From positions 42,640,221 through 42,704,220 of the forward strand of contig CM019696.1 of the NCBI GenBank assembly GCA_009760885.1: a stretch of DNA of 64,000 nucleotides, given 5' to 3'. The DNA is from Achatina immaculata (lineage: Eukaryota; Mollusca; Gastropoda; Stylommatophora; Achatinidae). The notes beneath the pieces are model-generated. The model saw only the letters and a list, made by a program, of their open reading frames with translations, was not told where the DNA came from and did not search any database. Below, piece by piece: positions 53,829 to 64,000 of this stretch. The position numbers and the translations under genes are program-made. Numbering within the stretch: the stretch's first letter is position 1; each line of letters starts with the position of its first letter.

Positions 53829-54081
53829 TCAAATGTGTGTGACCAGTTCTGACAGCATCTGGGGATAGTTCTGATCGAGACTAAGGGAAGGAAGAGTGAC
53901 TGTCCTGTCTCCCTCTTTCAGTGTTATAAGCTGCAGAGATGTGTTACTTCCCCCTGAAGAGTGACGTGACCCATCGAGAGTTAGCTGCGGGAATATTTTT
54001 TCCACAACAGCATCCACCATATAGGGATCATTACCCAAGAACAGGCCCTTGCTGTTACTCTTGGGAACTTGCTTTCTGGCT
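53829..54081 (-). CDS. Last exon of a minus-strand host gene
   Basis: The minus strand has a pyrimidine-rich 'tccttcattttctgacag' acceptor, then ARKQVPKSNSKGLFLGNDPY, MVDAVVEKIFPQLTLDG and a Ser/Leu-rich tail to a TGA at 53831-53829. The exon starts with the third base of a codon (phase 2), exactly what the donor at 57190 supplies. The protein is soluble-looking and short helices are likely around MVDAVVEKIF. There is no transposon motif. I see no clean AATAAA in the 280 bases downstream. The family is not recognised. Confidence 0.72.
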
Positions 54082-54099
54082 CTGTCAGAAAATGAAGGA

Positions 54100-54630
54100 A
54101 TACACAGATAATCATGTACCAAGACAAGGCATGGATATAATCATGTACCAAGACAAGGCATGGATATAATCATGTACCAAGACAAGGCATGGATATAATC
54201 ATGAACCAAAACAAGGCATGGATATAATCATGTACCAAGGCGAGGAAACAGAAAACAAGGAAGACCTAGACTTACTTGGAAAAGAGAAATTATGACAGTG
54301 CTCAGAGACAAGGGATACACATGGAAGGAAGCAGAGAATAATTCCAAGAACAGGGATGACTGGAGAGCCTTTATCTGTGGCCTATGCTCTCAAGGTGATG
54401 AGGATGAAGACAAGGCATGGATATAATCATGTACCAAAACAAGACACGGATATAATCACATACCAAGACAAGGCATGGATATAATCACATACCAAGACAA
54501 GGGATGGATATAATCACATATCAAGACAAGGGATGGATATAATCACATACCAAGACAAGGCATGGATATAATCACATACCAAGACAAGGCATGGATATAA
54601 TCACATACCAAGACAAGGCATGGATACTGT
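54100..54630. repeat. 29-bp minisatellite, split by a LINE fragment
   Basis: The unit is 'gacaaggcatggatataatc' + 'atgtaccaa'. About four copies lie on the left (54115-54237) and seven to eight on the right (54409-54628), where the motif drifts to 'atcacatacca'. It begins about 20 bases upstream of the last exon's acceptor, that is, inside the host intron. Confidence 0.93.
54238..54408 (+). mobile_element. LINE 3' fragment inside the 29-bp array
   Basis: It encodes NRKQGRPRLTWKREIMTVLR, DKGYTWKEAENNSKNRDDWR and AFICGLC, a C-terminal signature common to RTE-like LINE proteins (GRP..TW, LRDKG.TW..AE..AKDR..WR). It ends in a short GATGAGGATGAA tail. It is from a family not otherwise present in the window. 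Confidence 0.75.
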
Positions 54631-55009
54631 TAGTTATGTAATAAAACAAGAAGGAAATAGTACCACCAACAACAACTGGTATTATCACAGAAAGTTTGTA
54701 GGTTAGAAACTACTATTCTTCAGTAAATCCAGAAACAAAAATGGGTACATGACACACTTGTTTCAGGAAAGGCTGGCATAAATAAAAACATAATATCTGC
54801 CTGTAGGTTGAGACACACGTAAATATGATGATCAATTAGTGCAGGACAAATCAGCATACAATACAAATCTCAGATCCAAGAATAAGGTTCAAAAATACTA
54901 ATACAACAGTAACAGATAAATAACAATAACATTTTAGTACCAACATCTGCCATTCTGTTCTGTTTGTATCATGATGTATGATTCATGGTCTATGATTTAA
55001 ACACAGTGA
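54631..55009. other. Intronic sequence, no feature
   Basis: It lies in the minus-strand gene's last intron. Nothing else is seen. Confidence 0.5.
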
Positions 55010-55082
55010 CTACTACTTACTTACTGATCACTACTTACTTACTGATCACTGCTTACTTACTGATCACTACTTTCTGATCACT
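55010..55082. repeat. 18-bp tandem repeat, left block
   Basis: 'cttacttactgatcactact' repeated about four times. It resumes, more diverged, at 56985-57060 after the LINE A complex, so the LINE inserted within it. Confidence 0.82.
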
Positions 55083-56975
55083 TACATCTTACATCTTTAC
55101 CATGCTGCTAAATGTCGCATAGGTCCCAAATGGTAGTTCATCAAGATTTCCTGTCTTCGGTGAGTTTTTTCAATCTCATCAAGGGATGTTAATGCCCACT
55201 GAAATGACCTCTCTTAACAATGTCCTCTTTAGAGTTTTACATGTTTGACCTCTTTTTCTTAGCCCTGTTGTGTTCCACTTGATGGTTTGTTTGGGAATTC
55301 TCTAACTATTTCTTCTCATCATATTACCGACATATGCCCATCTTCTTTTTCTGATCACCCATGAGACAGATTGCTGTTTGCTCATCTGGCTTATCTATGC
55401 ATTGTTCTTGAATTCATTCTACTTGATGCCGAGTATTTTCCTTATGTATTTGTTTTCAAAACAATTTGTTTTATTGTCTATTTCTTTAGTTGTTTTCCAG
55501 CTTTCATATGCATAAATGAGAGTGGATATTACATATGAATTGAATAATCTTAACTTGGTTTTTGTGCTTATAACTTTTGAATGCCATATGTTTTCAAGAT
55601 TCTTGAAGGTCAATGCTGCTTTAGCAATTCGAATTCTAACTTCCTTTCTTGTGTCACCATCCTGGTCTATGTAGCTGCAGAGATATGAAATTGGTTTATT
55701 TCTTCAACAGCTGTTCCTTCTATATAAATTTTCTTTCATGGTTAATGAGAAGTTTCATTATTTTTGTTTTATCCTTGTTAATTTCAAGTCCTATTTTACT
55801 AGCCAGTGAAGACAGGGTATCTGTTTTTTCTTGCATTGATTTCACATTCTCACTGAAAAGAATTATGTCATCTGCAGAATCAAGATCTTCCAGTTGGGTC
55901 TCATGTACCCAGTCAATGCCCATTTTACCTGTGCAGCATTTTTTCATTATGAAGTCTACGGCAATTCCAAAAAAGCAAGGGAAATAATATACATTCTTGT
56001 TTCATGCCTGTTTCAATCTGGAACCACTCACTCATTCTTTCTTCTGTGTTGACTGCATAAATATATCCATTGTAGAGGTCTCTAATGATGTTGACAATCT
56101 TAGATGGCATTCCATATAGTCTTAAAATTCTCCACAATGAATTTCTGTGTATAATTTCATCTAGGCTGACATTTAGTTGTAGGACTGGTAAGTCAGTTTC
56201 AAGGTCTATCAGTTCTTTTGGAAGTGTTCGGCCATCTTTGCTTCTGGTCTTTACTTGATGTTAAAAGTGTGCCAGTTTTGCTAAGGATTGGTCTTTCTTT
56301 GGATGCAATAGTACCTGTTAGCCTCTTTTGTATGTTATATAGAGTTTTACTGTCTCTTGTTTTTTTGCTGCCTTCTCCGCTTCTTTCACCATATTGTCCA
56401 TGTATTCTCTTTTATTCCTTCTAGCTGAACTTTTTACTTTATTGTCTACTTCTTTGTATGTTGCTTTTGCCAAATCTCTTCCAAGATCTGCCTTTACATT
56501 CAACATGGCTAATTTGGCTGCCCGTCTTTCATGTATGGATTTCCATGTGTTATCTGATATCCATGCTTTTCTATTTGTTTTTTTTGCAGTCCATCACTTG
56601 TTTTAGCTGCTGTAATTATGGCTGTCTCATGGGTGATCAGAAAAAGAAGATGGACTATGCAGGCCATGCGATGAGAAAAAACAATCAGAGAATACCAAAA
56701 CCAGCTATCAAGTGGAACAAAACAGGCCAAAGAAAAAGAGGTTGACCACGTGAAACTGTAAAGAGGACATTGTTAAGAGAGGTCAGTCTGGTGGGCATAA
56801 TGTCCCTTGATGAAGCTGACTCACGGAGAACAAGAAAACTTGGCGACCTACCATGCGAGCCCTATGTGACGTTTAATGGCACAGGAAGGATGTAAGATGT
56901 AAGAATTATGGCTGTGCTATAAGAATGCCATAATTCATCTATATCTGTCTCCTCTACCTCACTGAATGGAGCGAT
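55083..56975 (-). mobile_element. LINE family A copy 9, with nested copy 10
   Basis: On the minus strand the order of coding blocks is: (after copy 10) the linker NVKADLGRDLAKATYKEVDN, KSSARRNKREYMDNMVKEAEKAA, a junction at about 56155 that skips most of the RT fingers and motif A, then LWRILRLYGMPSKIVNIIRD, MKQECILFPLLF, LDSADDIILFS (FADD changed to SADD), and a thumb. The 3' end is 'ggatgtaagatgtaag' at the left edge. The deletion at 56155 is specific to this copy. Confidence 0.85.
56614..56915 (+). mobile_element. LINE family A copy 10, inserted in copy 9
   Basis: The LINE body (56626-56903) encodes the C-terminal SWVIRKRRWT-like region and the family tail 'ggatgtaagatgtaag'. 'aattatggctgt' occurs at 56614-56625 and 56904-56915 as a 12-bp target duplication. 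A younger copy of a family has landed in an older copy of the same family, in the opposite orientation. Confidence 0.88.
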
Positions 56976-56984
56976 CACTATTCA

Positions 56985-57060
56985 CTTATTAATCACTGCT
57001 TATTTATTGACCATTGCTTACTCACTGATCACCGCTTACTTACTAATCACGACTTACATT
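56985..57060. repeat. 18-bp tandem repeat, right block
   Basis: 'tcactgcttatttattgacc', 'attgcttactcactgatcac' and related units correspond to 55010-55082. Confidence 0.75.
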
Positions 57061-57189
57061 ATGATTTAAATGTACTGGTCACTATTGTGGGACTTATTTC
57101 ATGGCCTGTGATTTAAATATATTTGTCATCCATGTGTGACTTACTTTATGGCCCATGACTAATGCATTTATCATCCATGTGTGACTTAC

Positions 57190-57352
57190 TTAATGGCCCG
57201 AGACTTAAATGTACAGGATGTCTTCTTTCCTTCTCCAATTCCCTCAAAAAGTTTGAACAGCAGATCTGTGTTGGTCACAGTCACTCTTCTCTCTGGCACT
57301 TGAATTTTCTTCGTAGCATCTCTTTCATCCGTGGGTGTCACAGGGCGTATGT
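57190..57352 (-). CDS. Penultimate exon of a minus-strand host gene
   Basis: The minus strand has 'ctggaatgttgcag' followed by 163 nt of coding sequence and then a perfect donor GTAAGT. It encodes DIRPVTPTDERDATKKIQVP, RRVTVTNTDLLFKLFEGIGE and a basic end with FKSRAI. The exon begins after a phase-1 intron and leaves 2 nt (AA). The last exon at 54081 supplies the third base (A), giving Lys. The agreement of strand, order, donor, acceptor and phase makes this pair convincing. The intervening intron (about 3.1 kb) holds LINE A copies 9 and 10 and two minisatellites. Confidence 0.74.
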
Positions 57353-57773
57353 CTGCAACATTCCAGAACAAAGTATGCAGAGTCATCAAACATATCATGA
57401 CATCTATCTTCACAATATCAATAAGACTGCAACATTCTACACCATAACTATGCCTGAAGCTCAAAGATAGATCTCAATAAATTTTTCAGCCTCAACTTTT
57501 TGTGCTCAATATGTTTGAATATTTATGGCCAATAAACATGAGATTGAGTTTTGCCTGGTATATATGGCATCATATATTCAAAGAGTTAAAAGCTTTGATG
57601 ACAAATGTTAGAATACAGATGGGCCAAAGAAATTCTTGATAGTTAAATGTTTCTTGTAACATGCAACTTACTATATCTATTAAGTATTCAATATACTGCA
57701 TTTATTTCTTCAGTTTCTTTGTGCATACTTTCTCTCAAATATTTTTATAATTTATGTATGAGAACTGTTAATA
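57353..57773. other. Intronic, no feature
   Basis: AT-rich sequence upstream of the 57352 exon on the minus strand. Confidence 0.5.
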
Positions 57774-58636
57774 ATGAGGAATATTAGAGAAGATGTAGAC
57801 AAAGAATGTTACAACGCTATAGCAATTGGAGATTATGAAATACCAGAGATTAGATATTCTGATGACACATTATTACTGTCCACAACACAAAAAGGAATGG
57901 AAAAACTAATTATGTCAGTCCGTAAGAACAGCGAAGAGCAAAACCTCTATCTTAATGCAAAGAAAACTAAATTGATGACAACTGACAAAACAAATAAGGC
58001 AACCGAAATATGTATCAATGAGGAAAAACTGGAAGTGGAGAGTTTTGAATATCTTGGATCACTACTAACTAATAATAGAGATACAATGAAGGATATTAAA
58101 AGGGGGACATCTATTGCTCTTCAAAAAATAAAACAACTGAAAAAGCTGTGGAGAGGAACAGACAGAACTACAAAAATAAGATTTTTAAAGGCATACATCT
58201 TTCCCATCGCAACATATGCCTGTGAGACCTGGACACTTAACAAAACAGCTGAGAAACACATAAATGCCTTTCAATGTAAATGCTACAGAAGAGTCCTTCA
58301 AATATCATGGACACAAAAGAGATCAAATATATCCATACTACAAGAACTTAATATTGAAGAAGGTTGACTAGTAAGGAAGATTAAAGAGAGAAAACTTAAA
58401 TATTTTGGACACATTAAATATAATGATAATTTAGAGAAGACCGTCTTGAAAGGGTACATAATGGAAAAAAGAAAGAGGAAAACCAAGGTGAAGATGGCTG
58501 CAAGACATCATTGATAACCTGCAAATGGATGCATCAGCAGCAGGGCATCTTGCTTACAACTGAGAGGCCTACAGGAGAGCTGTTAGGGAGGCAAAGTTCT
58601 GCAAGGGACATGCAAATGACTGACTGACTGACTGAG
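57774..58636 (+). mobile_element. LINE family D copy 3, best preserved
   Basis: A 197-codon frame: YEIPEIRYSDDTLLLSTTQK (catalytic box Y-S-D-D), VRKNSEEQNLYLNAKKTK, FEYLGSLLTNNRDTMKDIKR, ATYACETWTLNKTAEKHINA and RRVLQISWTQKRSN, then a TGA (TGG in copies 1 and 2) and a readable continuation KYFGHIKYN...GYIMEKRKRK. The tail is 'gcaaatgactgactgactga', an (ACTG)n run. Compare copy 2 at 16636 and copy 1 at 14118. Confidence 0.87.
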
Positions 58637-61003
58637 ACTGGGAAAAATATATCAAGCTGACAGACCTACACTGTAGGCCTCTGAACATGTCGATGGACAA
58701 GCTGAAAATGCTCTCCTGAAAACAGCAACTGAGTCTATTACATGGAGAGTAAGAAATAACTATAGACCCTACTAGACCAAACAGTTACAACAGTTCGATG
58801 ATGAGCTAACAAGAACCAGAGACACAGCTGAGAAAGAGTGGACAACTGAAGCCAACATCTATCTCAAAGTTATCTCTGTTAAATATATATAAGAACATTA
58901 AATCAAAATGCAAGAAATAGCCAGACAGAGGAAACAGAAAGTCTGAACCTAGACAGAGATGGAAACAAACTGTGGAAATTTGCAAGGGCACTAAAGCAAG
59001 AAAGCAGGTACAAGTGCAGCCAAATCTCAATTAAATAAAGACATACTCAGTGGAAAGCAAGCATTCCCCTCATGAGGTGCTTCTCACAAGTAAACCATAC
59101 TGACATTCCTGAAGAAAAGGAAAAAGACATAAAATGATAAATGATGGCTTAAGACTTCCTGCATGGTGCCCCTGAAGGACAATTGACTTCAAAATTAATC
59201 ATGCATGAAATGGAAGAGGCACTTCACTCACTCAAGAAAAGAAAGTCACCAAATGCCAAATAAGTAACCAATAAACACTAATAGGGTTGGGGAAAAAAAG
59301 ATGAAAAAGAGACTGCTAGAAATCCTCAGATGCAGTTGAAAAAAGGTATCATACCTAAGGGATGGAAGGAAGCAGTCCTGATACCTGTTCTAAAGAAAGA
59401 CAAAGCACCAACAGCCCAAAACAGCTACAGACCCACCAGTCTACTAAGCTGTACAGGAAAGCTGCCTGAAGATTGGTTAATACTAGGATGGAGAAGGGCT
59501 TGCTACTCCTCTAGTAAGCTGAGTTCAGACAACATAGATCTACTGAAGATCAAGTAATATGCATAAATCAGGAAATAAATGATGCTTTTCAATAGAACAA
59601 AAATACCTTTGCACCGTGTGTAGACTTGGAGAAGGTCTTTGATAAAGTGTGGAAAACTGAAGCCAACATCTATCTCAAAGTTATCTCTGTTAAATATATA
59701 TAAGAACATTAAATCAAAATGCAAGAAATAGCCAGACAGAGGAAACAGAAAGTCTGAACCTAGACAGAGATGGAAACAAACTGTGGAAATTTGCAAGGGC
59801 ACTAAAGCAAGAAAGCAGGTACAAGTGCAGCCAAATCTCAATTAAATAAAGACATACTCAGTGGAAAGCAAGCATTCCCCTCATGAGGTGCTTCTCACAA
59901 GTAAACCATACTGACATTCCTGAAGAAAAGGAAAAAGACATAAAATGATAAATGATGGCTTAAGACTTCCTGCATGGTGCCCCTGAAGGACAATTGACTT
60001 CAAAATTAATCATGCATGAAATGGAAGAGGCACTTCACTCACTCAAGAAAAGAAAGTCACCAAATGCCAAATAAGTAACCAATAAACACTAATAGGGTTG
60101 GGGAAAAAAAGATGAAAAAGAGACTGCTAGAAATCCTCAGATGCAGTTGAAAAAAGGTATCATACCTAAGGGATGGAAGGAAGCAGTCCTGATACCTGTT
60201 CTAAAGAAAGACAAAGCACCAACAGCCCAAAACAGCTACAGACCCACCAGTCTACTAAGCTGTACAGGAAAGCTGCCTGAAGATTGGTTAATACTAGGAT
60301 GGAGAAGGGCTTGCTACTCCTCTAGTAAGCTGAGTTCAGACAACATAGATCTACTGAAGATCAAGTAATATGCATAAATCAGGAAATAAATGATGCTTTT
60401 CAATAGAACAAAAATACCTTTGCACCGTGTGTAGACTTGGAGAAGGTCTTTGATAAAGTGTGGAAAACTGATCTGAAAGTAAAACTACAAATAATCTAGG
60501 TATGTGAAAGAATGTACAAATGGATCAGCAATACTTAGAGAACAGAAATATCAAACTTTAAATTCAAGGGCAACCTAGCAGGAAGATGATCCAGGGCAAT
60601 GAATCCCACAGGGAAGAGTCCTATCAGCAAACACTCCTCCTGTCTAGGAGAGTCCATCATGACCTATATGCTGATGACTTGGCCCTGTGGACCTCAGAGA
60701 AATACAAAACCATGGCAACTAACAAAATGCAGCAAGCCCTCACACCACTGGACCATTGGTCTAACTCACAGCTGGGCAAAGTCAGTGAAAGAAAGGCAAC
60801 TTACACAGTATTTTCAATCTGGCCCCAGACCTCAAACATGATACTAAATGGTCATGCACCACACCTTGAAGAAACTTTCATCTATCTGGAAGTCACATGT
60901 GACTGTCACATGACATGGAAGGCTCAAACTGAAAAAAACCAGATCTGAGCAAAACTCAACAGCAAGAAAGAAGATACTTGCTGACAGCCTCAGAAGCCAA
61001 AGA
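58637..61003 (+). mobile_element. LINE family G (Jockey-like), RT part, decayed
   Basis: Plus-strand pieces in several frames: an RNA-binding-like linker (LNLDRDGNKLWKFARALKQE), RT entry (MEEALHSLKKRKSPNA), KKGIIPKGWKEAVLIPVLKK, PTAQNSYRPTSLLSCTGKL (Jockey-type SYRPISLLS), CVDLEKVFDKVW (motif A), and a 120-codon frame 60586-60948 with HHDLYADDLALWTSEK (canonical YADD) and a thumb with FIYLEVTCDCHMTWK. Many stops. It contains the 811-bp tandem duplication. Confidence 0.82.
58844..60465 (+). repeat. 811-bp tandem duplication within LINE G
   Basis: 58844-59654 and 59655-60465 are direct, head-to-tail copies. The encoded frames at 59330-59557 and 60141-60368 are identical residue for residue, and I see no base differences. 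'aactga' is present at the start, the junction and the end, so the breakpoint shows 6 bp of microhomology. Confidence 0.93.
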
Positions 61004-62155
61004 AACTGGGTCTAAACAAGCTCTATACTGGGTCTAAACAAGCTCTATACTGGGTCTAAACAAGCTCTATACTGGGTCTATACTAGGTCTATACTGGGTC
61101 TAAACAAGCTCTATACTGGGTCTAAACTAGGTCTATACTGGGTCTATACTGGGTCTAAACAAGCTCTATACTGGGTCTATACTAGGTCTAAACAAGCTCT
61201 ATACTGTATCTATACTAGGTCTAAACAAGCTCTATACTGGGTCTAAACAAGCTCTATACTGGGTCTAAACAAGCTCTATACTGGGTCTATACTAGGTCTA
61301 AACAAGCTCTATACTGGGTCTAAACAAGCTCTATACTGGGTCTAAACCAGCTCTATACTGGGTCTAAACAAGCTCTATACTGGGTCTAAACAAGCTCTAT
61401 ACTGGGTCTATACTAGGTCTATACTGGGTCTAAACAAGCTCTATACTGGGTCTAAACTAGGTCTATACTGGGTCTATACTGGGTCTATACTAGGTCTAAA
61501 CAAGCTCTATACTGGGTCTATACTAGGTCTAAACAAGCTCTATACTGGGTCTATACTAGGTCTATACTGGGTCTAAACAAGCTCTATACTGGGTCTATAC
61601 TAGGTCTAAACAAGCTCTATACTGGGTCTAAACAAGCTCTATACTGGGTCTAAACAAGCTCTATACTGGGTCTATACTGAGTCTAAACAAGCTCTATACT
61701 GGGTCTATACTGGGTCTAAACAAGCTCTATATTGGGTCTATACTGAGTCTAAACAAGCTCTATACTGGGTCTATACTGAGTCTAAAGAAACTCTATACTG
61801 GGTCTATACTGAGTCTAAATAAACTCTATACTGGGTCTATACTGAGTCTAAAGAAACTCTATACTGGGTCTATACTGAGTCTAAATAAACTCTATACTGG
61901 GTCTATACTGAGTCTAAACAAGCTCTATACTGGGTCTAAACAAGTTCTATACTGGGTCTAAACAAGCTCTATACTGGGTCTATACTGGGTCTAAACAAGC
62001 TCTATACTGGTTCTATACTGAGTCTAAAGAAGCTCTATACTGGGTCCATACTGGGTCTAAACAAGCTCTATACTGGGTCTAAACAAGCACTATACTGGGT
62101 CTACTGTATCTATACTGGGTCTATACTGGCTCTAAAGAAGCTCTATACTGGGTGT
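61004..62155 (+). repeat. 11/22-bp minisatellite grown from LINE G coding sequence
   Basis: About 100 half-units of 11 bp: 'tctaaacaagc', 'tctatactggg', 'tctatactagg' and 'tctaaactagg' in irregular order. The right border continues into LINE G as 'ctctatactgggtgtatgtg', where the LINE reads the codons for a VRPVLEYG-type block, and a second copy of that coding border follows at 62205. The unit is thus derived from the LINE's own sequence. Confidence 0.93.
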
Positions 62156-63012
62156 ATGTGACCTGTCTTTGATTATGGCATCTATGGTACAGAAGAGACT
62201 GTTTAAATAAGCTCTATACTGGATGCGTGTGACCTGTCCTTGATTATGGCATCACAGCCTGGGCAACTGTAGCAAAATCCAAATTTATCAAAGTCAAACA
62301 GCTACAAAATCAACCATGAGAATCACTAAAAGAGCAATGTGGACTACACTCATACAAGAACTGGAAAAGATTACTGGCCTGCAACCTATGGAAGATATAA
62401 GAGACAGCAGAATACAGAAGCAGGCAGAAAAGTTCATGAGATTAGAAAGCCACCCAATGCACAAGAGAATGAAAAGGCTGGGAAGAGGCAGACTTAAGTG
62501 GACTACCTCTCTCTCTCTCTCTGAACCTTAAGTGCCCAGGGCACATGGGGCTTCCGCAGACATAATCAAGGCAACTGAGACCAACAGGTCCTGAAGCTGC
62601 CCCCAGCCCATTCATAAAGAAAGTGGGCTTTAGTACATGTCAGGTACAGGTGGAGCAGGTGGAGCAAGTGGAGCATGGAACTGACTGAGAACATCACAGA
62701 GATAACATGCAAGAACAGGAGCAGGTGGAGCATGGAACTGACTGAGAACATCACAGAGATAACATGCAAGAACAACCAGACAGATGCTCTCTGTCTATCA
62801 AGTATACAGAGGAAAATTTTGCAAGTAGCAGCTGGACACTAGGTTTGCAACCAGTGTCACTGAAAATGATGCTAAACAATTAGGAACACAGGTAGCTGTC
62901 GTTAGCAATAGGGCAATTTTCCAGTAACTTCAGAGCAGAGGCAGCAGAGGCATGGCTAACATCAGAAAAAAAAGAGGTTAAGGAAATATGTTTCTAACTA
63001 GTGCAATAAAGA
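62156..63012 (+). mobile_element. LINE G, middle part after the array
   Basis: It encodes CVCPVLDYGITAWAT-type sequence (present twice, 62150-62200 and 62215-62260), then TKRAMWTTLIQELEKITGLQ, EDIRDSRIQKQAEKFMRLES and HPMHKRMKRLGRGRLK. It is interrupted by a LINE C end at 62509-62559 and contains a 58-bp direct duplication at 62648-62770 ('ggagcatggaactgactgag'). Confidence 0.78.
62509..62559 (-). mobile_element. LINE family C copy 4, extreme 3' end
   Basis: (CT)n followed by 'gaaccttaagtgcccagggc' and 'acatggggcttccgca', identical to the 3' end of the other three copies on the minus strand. Only about 35 bp of body remains before the break. Confidence 0.85.
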
Positions 63013-63032
63013 TCAATCAATCAATCAATGTC
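63013..63032. repeat. (TCAA)n tail
   Basis: 'gcaataaagatcaatcaatc' and further TCAA units form a typical 3' end of a Jockey-like LINE with AATAAA just before the tail. Confidence 0.7.
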
Positions 63033-63590
63033 TGTAACTACTGCCTTAAACAGACACAAAGATGAAACCCTCAGTGACCTGCAAGCAGCAATATACCAGA
63101 TATGTAAGCTTTTCTTAAGGGTGGTAATATAGTGGACTCCATCCTACTGCCATGTACCTGGTGATGATGCAGCAGACATCCTAACAAAAGCAGGCGGCAG
63201 ATTACCATAGACAGAGTATGACATAGATAGAGCATGACATATGAGGAAGCTAAATTTGCGATAAAAATAACTTTGAAGGATAAATAGGTAAAGCAACACC
63301 TTGCCCACCAGAAAAATGTTTATTACCAACTTGGCAAGTGATCATATTTTGTCCCTGCATCAGTCATGACTGATCAAGGTACCACCTTTTCAACAAGCTC
63401 AAGATTCACCTGACAAACATGTGTATGTGTGGCACCAGTAGGATGACAGGAGAAAATATTCTGCAGGTGTGCCTAACATATGAGGTGCAGAGAAAACAGA
63501 TATAGCCAATGACTATATCAGCTCAAGAGAAGCTGTATGGGGATGTACACCAATTCCAGGTGACAACTGATTACTTCAGAAGTAAGAGAT
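63033..63590 (+). mobile_element. LINE G-type RNase H and C-terminal zinc region
   Basis: Plus strand: LNRHKDETLSDLQAAIYQIC, WTPSYCHVPGDDAADILTKA (the W.P.HC..PGNE.AD block of RNase H), and, after shifts, MCMCGTSRMTGENILQVCLT (a C-x-C...H/C-type C-terminal motif of these LINE proteins) and KLYGDVHQFQVTTDYFRS. It lies beyond a (TCAA)n tail, so it belongs to a separate copy or to a rearranged part of LINE G. Confidence 0.75.
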
Positions 63591-63594
63591 AACA

Positions 63595-64000
63595 ACTGCA
63601 GTAAAACTGGTTCTAGTAATAAAAGCAAATAGAGGCATATGTTACAATTTTACAAAGTGACAGAGGAAGTGAGGATAGTGAGAAAAAACAAATAGCACGA
63701 AGTATGAGAGTAAGAGATGAGAATATATAAATTAAAAACATACAACATCCAATATTTCAGAGTGAGCCTTTTTCAAGGATCACAAACACAAACAACATAT
63801 AACTAAAAGAAATGGAAAGCTTGTCTCTGTGACATCCCTCCTTGTACAGAATACACCAGAATGCATCCTAGAGATGAGGATGGGAGACCACAAAGAAAAG
63901 CAGATACAACCAATTGGATGTCAGCAATGGCGAAAGGGAGAGATTGGGAATTGGGGGGGGGGGGCCACAGAAAAGAGATAAGGAGGGGCAATAAACACCT
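63595..64000 (-). mobile_element. PLE1 copy c, terminal arm, runs off the window
   Basis: 'aactgcagtaaaactggttc' and 'aattttacaaagtgacagag' match the left edge of PLE1 copy a. The hammerhead-like block and a G-run (63953-63965) follow in the expected order. It is more diverged than copies a and b. Any endonuclease frame would lie to the right of the window. Confidence 0.83.
63739..63790 (-). ncRNA. Hammerhead-ribozyme-like motif, PLE1 copy c
   Basis: Minus strand: ATCC, TTGAAAA, AGGC-TCAC-TCT, GAAA, TATT, GGAT. Helix I ATCC/GGAT and GAAA are kept. Helix II is weakened and the cleavage triplet is AUU. Confidence 0.47.

Overview
This is an AT-rich metazoan window dominated by retroelement debris and tandem repeats. 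Intron-bearing host exons, several non-LTR retrotransposon families, Penelope-like elements (PLEs) with GIY-YIG endonucleases, and Tc1/mariner relics point to an invertebrate. The mix of families suggests a mollusc or another lophotrochozoan, but that is an inference. No bacterial-style operons, tRNA genes, rRNA genes or CRISPR arrays are visible.

Host genes occupy very little of the sequence. A plus-strand gene is represented by a likely 3'-proximal exon at 24164-24934, and a phase-compatible small exon may lie at 122-207. A minus-strand gene is represented by its last two exons, 57352-57190 and 54081-53829. Their splice phases match exactly (2 nt + 1 nt). I do not recognise either protein.

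Mobile elements by region. 1590-4545 is a mariner-type transposase copy split by a PLE (2016-4064) that has a 17-bp target-site duplication and about 525-bp inverted terminal arms. 5345-14860 holds decayed LINE family A copies (RTE-like), a Tc1 relic and a family D LINE. 16636-23877 holds LINE D, A, L1-like and B copies, with a LINE C fragment flanked by a 113-bp duplication, and a second PLE1 copy. 32119-35590 and 38560-50420 hold further LINE A, B, C and RNase-H LINE copies plus three copies of a second PLE family (PLE2). 52266-63590 holds LINE E, A, D and a long decayed Jockey-like LINE G containing an exact 811-bp tandem duplication. A PLE1 terminal repeat runs off the right edge.

Minisatellites are the other dominant feature. 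I count about 25 separate arrays with units of 11-74 bp, covering roughly 11-12 kb. The largest are 29356-31308 (40-bp unit, with a 760-bp higher-order duplication), 35633-36868 (40-bp unit, 360-bp higher-order repeat), 61004-62155 (11/22-bp unit that grew out of LINE coding sequence) and 25597-26372 (22 bp). Several arrays have been split by LINE or transposon insertions, which gives a relative order of events.

The most interesting layer is RNA-like. Every PLE terminal arm of both families carries a conserved short block that fits a hammerhead-ribozyme core (helix I, a CUGANGA-like segment, helix II AGGC..GCC, GAAA, then AUC or GUC). It is decayed to different degrees in different copies. 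In three copies it sits in inverted pairs.
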